Part shown: positions 44,954 to 53,699 of the stretch, piece by piece
Numbering within the stretch: position 1 is the first letter of the stretch
Layout: every line of letters starts with the position of its first letter
Source of the DNA: Pseudomonas leptonychotis
Lineage (GTDB): Bacteria; Pseudomonadota; Gammaproteobacteria; Pseudomonadales; Pseudomonadaceae
Direction: 5' to 3'
NCBI RefSeq assembly: GCF_004920405.1
Contig: NZ_RFLV01000006.1
Coordinates: forward strand, 132,279-196,278
Length of the DNA: 64,000 nucleotides
Position numbers and translations under genes: made by a program
Notes under the pieces: generated by a model
What the model was told of the DNA's origin: nothing
The model's database searches: none
Seen by the model: only the letters and a program-made list of their open reading frames with translations

Positions 44954-44961
44954 AACAACAA
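44954..44961 (+). promoter_or_regulatory. Hfq/Crc catabolite-activity motif upstream of mmsA
   Basis: AACAACAA, an exact AANAANAA match, 30 bases upstream of the mmsA start, followed by a small inverted repeat GGGCC-GCA-GGCCC. Branched-chain amino-acid catabolism is known to be under Crc control in pseudomonads; whether this site is in the transcript is not known. Confidence 0.45.
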
Positions 44962-44991
44962 CCGGGCCGCAGGCCCACCGTGGAGAAAACA

Positions 44992-46497
44992 ATGGCCAAG
45001 GCAGTCGCGCAATTGATTGATGGCGAGTGGTGTGAAAGCCGCGCTCGCGAATTTATCGAAGTCACCGACCCGGCGACCCAGGACGTTCTGGCGCTGGTGC
45101 CCAAGGCCACGGCCGAAGAAATCGAAGCGGCGATTGCCAGCGCCAAGGCGGCCTTCCTCACCTGGCGCGAAGTGCCGGTCTCCGACCGTGCGCGGGTGAT
45201 GCTGCGCTACCAGCACCTACTTAAAGAACACCACGACGAGCTGGCGGAAATCCTTGCCGGCGAAACCGGCAAGACCCTGGCCGATGCCAAGGGCGATGTG
45301 TGGCGCGGTATCGAAGTAGTCGAGCAGGCCTGCAACATTGCCAGCCTGATGATGGGCGAGACCATGGAGAACGTGGCCCGCGACATCGACACCTCGAGTT
45401 GGATTCAGCCGCTGGGCGTATGCGTGGGCGTTACCCCGTTCAACTTCCCGGCGATGATTCCGTTGTGGATGTTTCCCCTGGCCATCGCCGCCGGCAACAC
45501 CTTTATTCTCAAGCCATCCGAACAGGACCCACTAACGCCCAATCGCCTGGCCGAGCTGTTTATCGAAGCCGGTGCGCCCAAGGGGGTGTTGCAGGTGCTG
45601 CACGGCGCACGCGAAGTGGTCGACAGCCTACTGACCCACCCGGACATTCGCGCCATCTCCTTCGTCGGCTCGGTGCCGGTGGGTCAGCATATCTACCGCA
45701 CCGGTACCGCCCACCTCAAACGCGTGCAAGCGTTTGCCGGGGCCAAGAACCATATGGTGATCATGCCCGACGCCAATAAACAGCAGGTGCTGAGTAACCT
45801 GGTCGGTGCCAGCTGCGGCGCGGCCGGGCAGCGCTGCATGGCGATCAGCGTGGCGGTGTTTGTTGGCGAGTCGAAGCAATGGATCGACGAGTTGCAAGCA
45901 CAAATGGCCGATCTGCAACCCGGCTACTGGACCGATGGCCACGCGGCGTTCGGCCCGTTGATCAGCCAGCAAGCCAAACAACGGGTGATTCGTCTGATTG
46001 CCGAGGGCAAGGCCGAGGGCGCCGAATGCCTGCTCGATGGCTCGCATTGCGCGGTTGAGGGTTACCCCAACGGCAACTGGGTCGGCCCTACCCTGTTTCG
46101 CGGCGTGACTACAAAGATGAGCTTGTACCGCGAAGAAATCTTCGGCCCGGTGCTGGTGTGCATGGAGGTCGACAACCTGGAAGCAGCCATCGAGCTGGTC
46201 AACGCCAGCCCTTATGGCAACGGCACCTCGATCTTCACCCGTTCCGGCGGCGCCGCGCGGCATTATCAACACGCGGTGGAAGTCGGCCAGGTGGGTATCA
46301 ACGTGCCGGTGCCGGTGCCGCTGCCGTTCTTCTCCTTTACCGGTTGGAAAGGCTCGTTCTACGGTGACCTGCACGCTTACGGCAAACAGGGCGTGCGCTT
46401 CTTTACCGAAACCAAGACGGTGACCAGCCGCTGGTTTGATGAAGACGCCCTTGCCAACGCAACGGCCGGACCGAACATGACGATTCAGCTGAAATGA
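44992..46497 (+). CDS. mmsA: Methylmalonate-semialdehyde dehydrogenase (CoA-acylating)
   Basis: A 501-residue aldehyde dehydrogenase converting methylmalonate semialdehyde to propionyl-CoA, last step of valine degradation. Seen: [47 protein letters not shown], and the catalytic cysteine in [19 protein letters not shown]. The ATG at 44992 has GGAGA 7 bases upstream; an ATG four codons earlier overlaps that site. First gene of the degradation series running to mmsB. Confidence 0.95.
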   Translation: MAKAVAQLIDGEWCESRAREFIEVTDPATQDVLALVPKATAEEIEAAIASAKAAFLTWREVPVSDRARVMLRYQHLLKEHHDELAEILAGETGKTLADAKGDVWRGIEVVEQACNIASLMMGETMENVARDIDTSSWIQPLGVCVGVTPFNFPAMIPLWMFPLAIAAGNTFILKPSEQDPLTPNRLAELFIEAGAPKGVLQVLHGAREVVDSLLTHPDIRAISFVGSVPVGQHIYRTGTAHLKRVQAFAGAKNHMVIMPDANKQQVLSNLVGASCGAAGQRCMAISVAVFVGESKQWIDELQAQMADLQPGYWTDGHAAFGPLISQQAKQRVIRLIAEGKAEGAECLLDGSHCAVEGYPNGNWVGPTLFRGVTTKMSLYREEIFGPVLVCMEVDNLEAAIELVNASPYGNGTSIFTRSGGAARHYQHAVEVGQVGINVPVPVPLPFFSFTGWKGSFYGDLHAYGKQGVRFFTETKTVTSRWFDEDALANATAGPNMTIQLK

Positions 46498-46613
46498 GAA
46501 ACTGCAGCGGCATTGATCCACTGCAATACGTGACCTCTTAGACCAATAGACGATGCCTCCATGCCCGCCAGTGGCCCAAAGTGCCCTGGCATAACAAAAC
46601 CATGGAGGATGCA

Positions 46614-47861
46614 ATGAAAAAGTTGACTGCCACTCTGGCCCTTTGGGCTGGAATTACTGCCGTTGCGCAAGCCGCTGAGCCAATCACCTTGGGGCTCAAC
46701 TACCCACGCAGCGGCCCCTATAAGGAAGAAGGTTTGGCCCAGATGCGCGGAGCCTTGCTGGCCATTGATGAGTTGAACGAGCGCGGCGGCGTGCTCGGTC
46801 GGCCGTTGCGCCTGTCCAGCAAAGACACCGCCTCGCGTCCGGCCAAGGCGGTAAAGAACGTCGACAAGCTCGCCGCCGAAGGCGCTGCCATGCTGTTTGG
46901 CGGCTCATCCAGCGCGGTGGCCATCGCCGCCGGCAAGCGTGCAGCCACGCATGGCCTGCTGTATTTCGGAACCCTCACCTACTCCAACGACACCACGGGC
47001 AAAGACGGCCACCGTTATATGTTCCGTGAGTGCAACAACGCCTGGATGAGCGCTCGCGCCCTGGGCAGCTACCTGACCAAGCACATGCCCAATCAGGATT
47101 ATTTCTATGTCACTGCCGATTACACCTGGGGCCATACCACCGAAAGCTCCCTGCGCCAGACCACTGGCAGCACCGATGCGGGTAAGCATCCGGGACTTAA
47201 AGTGCCCTTCCCAGGCGCCCGCACCGCTGACTACCAGAACGCCCTGACGCAAGCCTCGATGAGTAAAGCCAAAGTGCTGGTACTCGTGCTGTTCGGCGAA
47301 GACTTGGTGCGCGCCATGCGTATCGCTAAAGACCTGGGCCTGACCGAGCGCATGCAGATCGTCGCGCCCAACCTAACCCAGCATATGGTCGAGCAAGCCG
47401 GCCCCGACATCATGCAGGGCGTGCTGGGCACCGAGCCCTGGACATGGCGCGTGCCAGCGCTGGAGAAATCCGAGCGCGGCCAAGCGTTTGTCAGCCAGTT
47501 CAGCGAACGCTACAAAATGTACCCCTCCAGCTCTGCAGCCTCGGCCTACAGCATTGTTTATCAGTGGGCTGACGCCGCCCAACGGGCTGACAGCCTGGAC
47601 AGCGAAGCGCTGATCAAAGCCTTGGAAAACCACAGTTACCAGTTACTCAAAGACCGCCAACAATGGCGCGCCTTCGATCACCAGAACGCGCAAACCGTTT
47701 ATGTGGTGCAAGTTAAAGACCGCGCTGAGGTGATCCTCGACCGCTTCAAGCAAGACTACTTCAGCATCGTCGATCGCCTCGACGTATCCCAGGCCGCCCC
47801 TAATCTTGCCGACTGGCAAACCGAACGACGGGCCGCCGGACAACCCCTGACCCTACAATGA
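46614..47861 (+). CDS. Periplasmic branched-chain amino-acid-type binding protein
   Basis: A 415-residue exported protein with a signal peptide at 1-20 (cleavage after AQA). The mature part is a type I binding protein (LivJ/Peripla_BP_6-like): EPITLGLNYPRSGPYKEEGLAQMRGALLAIDELNERGGVLGRPL and LFGGSSSAVAIAAGKRAATHGLLYFG. GGAGG lies 5 bases upstream of the ATG. No permease or ATPase genes accompany it; it is inserted between mmsA and the acyl-CoA dehydrogenase gene and starts 6 bases before the latter, so it is part of the operon. The ligand is unknown. Confidence 0.87.
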   Translation: MKKLTATLALWAGITAVAQAAEPITLGLNYPRSGPYKEEGLAQMRGALLAIDELNERGGVLGRPLRLSSKDTASRPAKAVKNVDKLAAEGAAMLFGGSSSAVAIAAGKRAATHGLLYFGTLTYSNDTTGKDGHRYMFRECNNAWMSARALGSYLTKHMPNQDYFYVTADYTWGHTTESSLRQTTGSTDAGKHPGLKVPFPGARTADYQNALTQASMSKAKVLVLVLFGEDLVRAMRIAKDLGLTERMQIVAPNLTQHMVEQAGPDIMQGVLGTEPWTWRVPALEKSERGQAFVSQFSERYKMYPSSSAASAYSIVYQWADAAQRADSLDSEALIKALENHSYQLLKDRQQWRAFDHQNAQTVYVVQVKDRAEVILDRFKQDYFSIVDRLDVSQAAPNLADWQTERRAAGQPLTLQ

Positions 47862-47867
47862 GGACTT

Positions 47868-49034
47868 ATGGATTTCGAACTCAGCGATGAACAACGCCTG
47901 CTGGTAGACAGCGCCCGCCAATTCGCCAGCCGCGAGCTGGCGCCGCATGCCGCCGACTGGGACCGTGACCATCACTTCCCAGTGGACGTGATCAAGCAGG
48001 CCGCCGAGCAAGGCTATCTGGCCCTCTACATCAAAGAAGAGGATGGCGGCCTGGGTCTGTCGCGGCTGTCCGCTTCGCTGATTTTCGAGCAGCTGTCGGC
48101 CGGCTGCATCGCTACCACCGCCTTCCTCACCATCCACAACATGGCCTCGTGGATGCTCGCCTCCTTCGCCGACCAAGCGCTGAAAGATACCTGGTTGCCG
48201 CGCCTGGTCAGCGGCGAGTTATTGGCCTCCTACTGCCTGACTGAACCGGACGCAGGCTCCGACGCCGCGCACCTGCGCACCCGCGCCAAGCGTGATGGCG
48301 ACGACTATGTGCTGGATGGCAGCAAGTGCTTTATCTCCGGTGCAGGCTCAACCGATGTGCTGATTGTGATGGCGCGCACCGGCGAAGAAAGCGGCGCCAA
48401 GGGCGTTTCCTGCTTCCTGGTACCGGCCGATGCCGAGGGTGTGAAGTACGGACGCAACGAACTGAAGATGGGCTGGCGCGCCCAGCCGACCCGCACCATC
48501 ACCTTTGAAGGCGTACGTATCCCGGCCGGCAACCGCATCGGTCCGGAAGGCCAGGGTTTCGTCTACGCAATGAAGGGCCTGGATGGCGGGCGCATCAATA
48601 TCGCCAGCTGCTCCCTCGGCGCCGCGCAAGCCGCACTGGAACAATCGCTGCGCTATGTGGAAGAACGCAAACAGTTCGGCAAACCGCTCAGCGACTTTCA
48701 GTCGCTGCAATTCAAGCTCGCCGACATGCTCACCGACCTCACCGCCAGCCGGCAGATGGTGCGCCTGGCCGCACATAAACTCGATCACGGCCACAGCGAA
48801 GCCAGCCTGTATTGCGCCATGGCCAAGCGCTTTGCCACCGATCACTGCTTCACCCTGTGCAACGAGGCGCTGCAACTTCACGGCGGCTACGGTTATCTGA
48901 ATGACTACCCGCTGGAACGCTGGGTACGCGACAGCCGCGTGCATCAGATTCTGGAGGGCACCAACGAGATCATGCGAGTGATCATTGCTCGCCGCCTGCT
49001 GGATCAGGGCGGCATGCTTGATCGCTTACTGTAA
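47868..49034 (+). CDS. Acyl-CoA dehydrogenase (probable isobutyryl-CoA dehydrogenase)
   Basis: A 388-residue flavoprotein. Seen: the acyl-CoA dehydrogenase opening MDFELSDEQRLLVDSARQFASRELAPHAADWD, SYCLTEPDAGSDAAHLRTRAKRDGD for FAD/substrate binding, and the catalytic glutamate in QILEGTNEIMRVIIARRLL at the C-terminus. With mmsA, enoyl-CoA hydratase, HIBYL-CoA hydrolase and mmsB around it, the likely reaction is isobutyryl-CoA to methacrylyl-CoA. GAGGA precedes the ATG. Confidence 0.9.
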   Translation: MDFELSDEQRLLVDSARQFASRELAPHAADWDRDHHFPVDVIKQAAEQGYLALYIKEEDGGLGLSRLSASLIFEQLSAGCIATTAFLTIHNMASWMLASFADQALKDTWLPRLVSGELLASYCLTEPDAGSDAAHLRTRAKRDGDDYVLDGSKCFISGAGSTDVLIVMARTGEESGAKGVSCFLVPADAEGVKYGRNELKMGWRAQPTRTITFEGVRIPAGNRIGPEGQGFVYAMKGLDGGRINIASCSLGAAQAALEQSLRYVEERKQFGKPLSDFQSLQFKLADMLTDLTASRQMVRLAAHKLDHGHSEASLYCAMAKRFATDHCFTLCNEALQLHGGYGYLNDYPLERWVRDSRVHQILEGTNEIMRVIIARRLLDQGGMLDRLL

Positions 49035-49054
49035 CGACTGAACCACGCCCACAA

Positions 49055-49077
49055 CCCCTCTTCTGCATGAAGAGGGG
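49055..49077 (+). other. Strong intercistronic hairpin in the valine operon
   Basis: CCCCTCTTC-TGCAT-GAAGAGGGG, a perfect 9-base stem with a 5-base loop, lies between the acyl-CoA dehydrogenase and enoyl-CoA hydratase genes. No T-run follows, so partial termination, mRNA processing or 3'-end protection are all possible. Confidence 0.6.
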
Positions 49078-49098
49078 AGCAACCTGACGAGGACACTT

Positions 49099-49917
49099 AT
49101 GAGCCACGCCATCGAAGCCTATAACCCCGGGGTCTTCGACCTGACCCACAAGATCACCGTGGAAAAGCACGGCCATACAGCGCTGATCACCATCAACAAC
49201 CCGCCGGCCAATACCTGGGACCGCGAGTCGTTGATCGGCCTTAAACAACTGGTCGAACATCTCAATCATGACGATGACATTTACGCCTTGGTGATTACCG
49301 GCCAGGGCGGCAAGTTTTTCAGCGCTGGCGCTGACCTCAAGCTGTTCGCTGATGGCGACAAAGCCCGTGCACGCGAGATGGCACGGCGCTTCGGCGAGGC
49401 CTTCGAGGCGTTGCGTGATTTTCGCGGGGTATCGATTGCCGCGATCAATGGCTACGCCATGGGCGGCGGTCTGGAATGTGCTCTGGCCTGTGATATCCGT
49501 ATCGCCGAACGCCAAGCACAACTGGCCCTGCCGGAAGCCACGGTCGGTTTGCTGCCCTGCGCGGGCGGCACTCAGCACCTGAGTTGGTTGGTCGGCGAAG
49601 GCTGGGCCAAACGCATGATTCTCTGCGGCGAACGCCTGGATGCAGAAACCGCCCTGCGCATCGGCCTGGTCGAGCAAGTGGTCGACAGCGGTGAAGCCCG
49701 TGGTCATGCCTTGCTGCTGGCGGCAAAAGTCGCGCGGCAGAGCCCGGTGGCGGTACGCACCATCAAACCGTTGATTCAGGGTGCGCGCGAACGCAGCCCG
49801 AGCACCTGGCTGCCAGAAGAGCGCGAACGTTTTGTTGACCTGTTCGACGCCGATGACACCCGCGAAGGGGTCAACGCCTTCCTGGAAAAACGCGACCCGC
49901 AGTGGCGCAATAAATGA
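49099..49917 (+). CDS. Enoyl-CoA hydratase/isomerase family protein
   Basis: A 272-residue crotonase-family protein. Seen: GGKFFSAGADLKLFADGD and AAINGYAMGGGLECALACDIRIAER, the two oxyanion-hole segments, followed by LPEATVGLLPCAGGTQ. In this operon it most likely hydrates methacrylyl-CoA to 3-hydroxyisobutyryl-CoA. The ATG at 49099 has GAGGA upstream. An unusual 15-residue N-terminal lead precedes the usual crotonase start. Confidence 0.9.
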   Translation: MSHAIEAYNPGVFDLTHKITVEKHGHTALITINNPPANTWDRESLIGLKQLVEHLNHDDDIYALVITGQGGKFFSAGADLKLFADGDKARAREMARRFGEAFEALRDFRGVSIAAINGYAMGGGLECALACDIRIAERQAQLALPEATVGLLPCAGGTQHLSWLVGEGWAKRMILCGERLDAETALRIGLVEQVVDSGEARGHALLLAAKVARQSPVAVRTIKPLIQGARERSPSTWLPEERERFVDLFDADDTREGVNAFLEKRDPQWRNK

Positions 49918-49971
49918 TCTGCCGGCTGATGGAAAACCCTGCGCGGCTTTCCACGCAGGCAACGCAAATCC

Positions 49972-50043
49972 GTAGGGTGGATGTCGTTTTTAACATCCAC
50001 CATGGCCTCACTCGGTGGATGGATAAAACGTCATCCACCCTAC
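49972..50043. repeat. GTAGGGTGGAT inverted-repeat element, copy 2
   Basis: Begins GTAGGGTGGAT and ends ATCCACCCTAC, with inner CATCCACC/GGTGGATG; 72 bases in the 139-base gap between the enoyl-CoA hydratase and 3-hydroxyisobutyryl-CoA hydrolase genes, ending 13 bases before the latter's ATG. Same family as 12636-12700. Confidence 0.75.
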
Positions 50044-50056
50044 GCTGGAAACACAG

Positions 50057-51160
50057 ATGAACGTGCAATTCGAAGAGCGCCCGGCCCAACACGGCATGCG
50101 CATCGGCATCGCCAGCCTGGATGCCGAAAAAAGCCTCAACGCCCTTTCGCTGCCGATGATCGAGGCGCTGGATGCCAAGCTCAAGGCTTGGGCTGATGAC
50201 CCGAGCATTGCCTGCGTCATGTTGCGTGGTAACGGCCCCAAAGCGTTCTGCGCTGGCGGCGACGTGGTGCAGCTGGTGCATCAATGCCGTGAACACCCGG
50301 GCGAAATACCGCCCTTGGCGCGGCGCTTTTTTGCCGACGAATACCGCCTCGACCACCGCATCCACACCTTCCCAAAACCCTTTATCTGCTGGGCTCATGG
50401 CCACGTACTGGGCGGCGGCATGGGCCTGATGCAAGGTGCAGGCATTCGCATCGTCACCCCAGGCAGCCGCCTGGGCATGCCGGAAGTGAATATCGGCCTG
50501 TACCCGGATGTAGGCGGCAGCTGGTTCCTCGCGCGCCTGCCGGGCAAGCTCGGTTTATTTCTCGGCCTGACCGCCAGCAGCATCAACGCCCGCGATGCGC
50601 TGGATCTGGACCTGGCCGACCGCGTGCTACTCGACAGCCAGCAAGACGATCTGCTCAATGGCCTGGCGCAACTCAACTGGCAGGAGCAGAGCGCGCAGCA
50701 ACTACACAGCCTGCTCAAGGCTCTGGAAAACCAGGCCCTGCCTGAACTGCCAGAAGCCCAATGGTTGCCGCGCCGTGCGCGCATCGACGAGCTGCTCGAT
50801 ACCGCCGACCTGCCCCACGCCTGGCAGGCCATCAGTACCTTGCACAGCGATAGCGACCTGCTCCTCGCGCGCGCCGCCAAAACGCTGAATGGCGGCTGCC
50901 CGCTGACCGGTCATCTGGTTTGGGAGCAAATCAAACGGGCCAAACCGCTGTCATTGGCCGAGGTATTCCGCATGGAATACGCCATGAGCCTGAACTGCTG
51001 CCGCCATCCGGAGTTTCCCGAGGGTGTGCGCTCACGCCTGATCGACAAAGACCACGCGCCACAGTGGCACTGGCCGGATGTAGCGAACATCCCTGACGAA
51101 GTGATCGAAGCACACTTCACCCCCGTCTGGGACGGTGAACACCCGCTGGCAGATTTGTAG
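50057..51160 (+). CDS. 3-hydroxyisobutyryl-CoA hydrolase
   Basis: A 367-residue crotonase-superfamily protein of the HIBCH type, longer than the hydratase. Seen: LRGNGPKAFCAGGDVVQLVHQ, ICWAHGHVLGGGMGLMQGAGIRIVT, MPEVNIGLYPDVGGSWFLARLPG, and the C-terminal NCCRHPEFPEGVRSRLIDKD, all HIBCH-like. It releases CoA from 3-hydroxyisobutyryl-CoA, giving the substrate of MmsB. The stop codon lies inside the next repeat element. Confidence 0.93.
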   Translation: MNVQFEERPAQHGMRIGIASLDAEKSLNALSLPMIEALDAKLKAWADDPSIACVMLRGNGPKAFCAGGDVVQLVHQCREHPGEIPPLARRFFADEYRLDHRIHTFPKPFICWAHGHVLGGGMGLMQGAGIRIVTPGSRLGMPEVNIGLYPDVGGSWFLARLPGKLGLFLGLTASSINARDALDLDLADRVLLDSQQDDLLNGLAQLNWQEQSAQQLHSLLKALENQALPELPEAQWLPRRARIDELLDTADLPHAWQAISTLHSDSDLLLARAAKTLNGGCPLTGHLVWEQIKRAKPLSLAEVFRMEYAMSLNCCRHPEFPEGVRSRLIDKDHAPQWHWPDVANIPDEVIEAHFTPVWDGEHPLADL

Positions 51161-51231
51161 GTTGGATGGCGCTTTTTTCATCCACCAATAAGACCGCAGC
51201 GGGTGGATGAGTGAAACGTCATCCACCCTAC
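51157..51231. repeat. GTAGGGTGGAT inverted-repeat element, copy 3
   Basis: Begins GTAGGTTGGAT (one difference) and ends ATCCACCCTAC; 75 bases. Its first bases GTAG include the TAG stop of the hydrolase gene, so the element is fused to the 3' end of a coding sequence. Confidence 0.72.
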
Positions 51232-51288
51232 ACGGCTATTGACCAGCAGCGGCCTGGGTCGCTGCTCCCTCAGGCAAGGAGAGCAAAA

Positions 51289-52173
51289 ATGAACAAAATT
51301 GCCTTTATCGGCCTCGGCCACATGGGTCTGCCCATGGCGCGCAACCTGCTTAAGGCCGGTTTCAACCTCAGCGTCTTCGACCTGCTGCAAGCGGCCGTCG
51401 AAGACCTGGCCAAGGATGGTGCCCAGGCCGCCAGCAGCGCCGTAGATGCTGTGCAAGGGGCTGATGTGGTGGTCAGCATGCTGCCGGCCAGCCGACATGT
51501 CGAAGGCTTGTACTTGGGTGATAACGGCCTGCTGGCCGCGCTTAAGCCTGGCAGCCTGGTGCTGGAATGCTCGACCATTGCCCCAGAGTCCGCACGCAAG
51601 GTGCACCAGGCGGCCCAGGCGCGCGGCATCGAACTGCTCGACGCCCCAGTGTCCGGCGGCACCGCCGGCGCAGCAGCTGGCACCCTGACCTTTATGATCG
51701 GCGGCGCGGCCAGCACCCTGGAAAAAGCCCGCACAATCTTTGAAGCCATGGGCAAGAACATCTTCCACGCGGGTCCCGACGGTGCCGGCCAGGTGGCCAA
51801 GGTGTGCAATAACCAAGTGTTGGCAGTACAGATGATCGCCACTGCTGAAGCCATGGCCATGGGCGTGGCCAACGGCTTGGAGCCGGCAGTGCTGGCCGAA
51901 ATCATGCGCCAGAGCTCGGGCGGCAACTGGACCCTAGAGAAGTACAACCCCTGGCCCGGCGTGATGGAAAACGCCCCGGCCTCCAAAGGCTACAGCGGCG
52001 GCTTTATGGCCGAGCTGATGACCAAAGACCTGGGCCTCGCCCAGGAAGCCGCTCAAGCCAGCGGCAGCAGCACGCCCATGGGGGCGCTGGCGTTGCAGCT
52101 GTATCGCTTGCTGCTCAAGCAAGGCAAGGGCAAGCAGGACTTCTCGGTGGTGCAGCAGCTGTTTGTTGAGTAG
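51289..52173 (+). CDS. mmsB: 3-hydroxyisobutyrate dehydrogenase
   Basis: A 294-residue NAD-dependent dehydrogenase oxidising 3-hydroxyisobutyrate to methylmalonate semialdehyde, the substrate of MmsA. Seen: IAFIGLGHMGLPMARNLLKAGF, the NAD-binding start; DAPVSGGTAGAAAGTLTFMIGG; and GAGQVAKVCNNQ with the catalytic Lys. Last gene of the operon; a REP-type element and a terminator follow. Confidence 0.95.
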   Translation: MNKIAFIGLGHMGLPMARNLLKAGFNLSVFDLLQAAVEDLAKDGAQAASSAVDAVQGADVVVSMLPASRHVEGLYLGDNGLLAALKPGSLVLECSTIAPESARKVHQAAQARGIELLDAPVSGGTAGAAAGTLTFMIGGAASTLEKARTIFEAMGKNIFHAGPDGAGQVAKVCNNQVLAVQMIATAEAMAMGVANGLEPAVLAEIMRQSSGGNWTLEKYNPWPGVMENAPASKGYSGGFMAELMTKDLGLAQEAAQASGSSTPMGALALQLYRLLLKQGKGKQDFSVVQQLFVE

Positions 52174-52192
52174 GCCCGAACCCCGCCTCATC

Positions 52193-52247
52193 GTAGGAGC
52201 GGGCCATGCCCGCGAAGCTTTCAATCGCGGCCATGGCCCGCTCCTAC
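52193..52247. repeat. REPIN: paired Pseudomonas REP sequences
   Basis: Starts GTAGGAGCGGGCCATGCCCG and ends with its inverted copy, GGCCATGGCCCGCTCCTAC, around an AT-rich centre. GTAGGAGCG-type palindromes in inverted pairs are the standard Pseudomonas REPIN form, mobilised by RAYT transposases encoded elsewhere. Confidence 0.82.
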
Positions 52248-52276
52248 GTCGATAAACAGTTAACCCGCAGGCAACA

Positions 52277-52305
52277 AAAAGCCGCAGCGAGCTGCGGCTT
52301 TTTTG
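52277..52305. terminator. Bidirectional terminator between mmsB and lapC
   Basis: AAAAAGCCGCAG-CGAG-CTGCGGCTTTTTT: a 7-base stem with an A-run on one side and a T-run on the other, so it can end both the rightward mms operon and the leftward lap operon. Confidence 0.9.
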
Positions 52306-52322
52306 TGGGCAAAGTAGGCGGT

Positions 52323-53699
52323 CTAGCGCTCGCGCAATGCTTCGCTACGGGCGCGGATAATCGGCTTGAGCAGGTAGCTGAGCACACTCTTCTTGCCGGT
52401 GATGATATCCACCGAAGCGACCATCCCAGGAATGATCAGCAGCGGATTTTCCACCGTTCCGAGATGGCTTTTATTGGTACGCAGCTTGATCACATAAAAG
52501 CTGTTGCCTTCATCGTCGGTCACGGTGTCCGCGCCAATCTGCTCCAGCTCGGCCTTGAGCCCACCGTAGATGGTGTAGTCATAGGCGGTGAACTTGACCA
52601 TGGCTTCCTGCCCCGGATGCAGAAAGGCAATGTCCTGCGGACGAATACGCGCCTCGACCAAGAGGTTTTCATCCAACGGCACAATTTCCACCAGGTCGCT
52701 GCCTGGCTGAATCACCCCACCGATGGTGTTGACCAGTAGCTGCTTAACGATGCCGCGCACCGGCGAGGTGACCAGGGTACGGTTGACGCGGTCTTCCAGC
52801 GCCCTACCGGTCGACTGGATCTTGCTCAGCTCGGTGCGCGCTTCATTCAGCTGAGTCAGTGCCTCACTGCGAAAACGTCCACGGGTTTCATCGATCTTGC
52901 GCTCCACTTCCTTGATCGCTGCTTCGGCTCGCGGCATCGCCAACGTGGTGGCATCCAACTGGCCGCGCGCTTCCACTTCGGCACGCTTAAGGCGCAAGAC
53001 TTCCACCTGGGAAATCGCACCTTGAGCCACTAACGGCTCAGACATGCGAATTTCCTGTCGCAGCAAGCTGAGGCTACTGCGAAACTGCCCTTGCTTGGAG
53101 GCAAACTCTCGCAGCTCCTGCTGCCGCTGGATCAACTGCTCTTCCAGGCCCGCCACCTCATCCAGCAATTGCTGTTTACGGCTGTTGAACAGCTGGATTT
53201 CGTTATCTGCCTGGCGGCCGGCCTTTTCCCGCACCTCATCAGCAACCACCAGCTCGCGATCCTGCACTTCGGCACTCAAGCGCTCCACGCGCAGCAGCAA
53301 AGCCAAGCGATCGGCCTCCGTTTCACCCACGTTGGAGGCAAAACGAGTGTCGTCCAAGCGCAACAACGGCGCGCCGGCGTCAACAATCTGCCCTTCACGG
53401 ACAAACAGCTCGGCGACAATACCGCCTTCCAAGTTCTGAATTTTCTGCAGGCGCGAGGACGGGATCGCCTTGCCATCGCCCCGAGTCACTTCATCAACCA
53501 CGGCGAAATTGGCCCACAGCAGGCAGAACACCACAAAAGCAATCAGCCCCCAGATGGTCAGCCGGACAACCCGCGGTGCATCCTCAATCAAGGCTTTGTT
53601 GATCTCAGGCAGCGGCTCATCACCCAGCTCATCGTCACTGCCAAAATAGGCCGCCACGGCCTGACGCAGACTCTTCTTCTCGGGCGCTTTAGCTGACAC
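52323..53699 (-). CDS. lapC: Type I secretion membrane-fusion protein (HlyD family, LapC-like)
   Basis: A 458-residue protein: cytoplasmic N-terminus, one membrane helix at about 44-65 (VRLTIWGLIAFVVFCLLWANFAVVDEVT), then two long coiled-coil arms (about 120-310) and the HlyD C-terminal beta part (EARIRPQDIAFLHPGQEAMVKFTAYDYTIYGGL). It links the inner-membrane ABC transporter to the TolC-type channel. GTG start at 53699, overlapping lapB by 11 bases, with AAGGGG upstream. Confidence 0.9.
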   Translation of the reverse strand: MSAKAPEKKSLRQAVAAYFGSDDELGDEPLPEINKALIEDAPRVVRLTIWGLIAFVVFCLLWANFAVVDEVTRGDGKAIPSSRLQKIQNLEGGIVAELFVREGQIVDAGAPLLRLDDTRFASNVGETEADRLALLLRVERLSAEVQDRELVVADEVREKAGRQADNEIQLFNSRKQQLLDEVAGLEEQLIQRQQELREFASKQGQFRSSLSLLRQEIRMSEPLVAQGAISQVEVLRLKRAEVEARGQLDATTLAMPRAEAAIKEVERKIDETRGRFRSEALTQLNEARTELSKIQSTGRALEDRVNRTLVTSPVRGIVKQLLVNTIGGVIQPGSDLVEIVPLDENLLVEARIRPQDIAFLHPGQEAMVKFTAYDYTIYGGLKAELEQIGADTVTDDEGNSFYVIKLRTNKSHLGTVENPLLIIPGMVASVDIITGKKSVLSYLLKPIIRARSEALRER

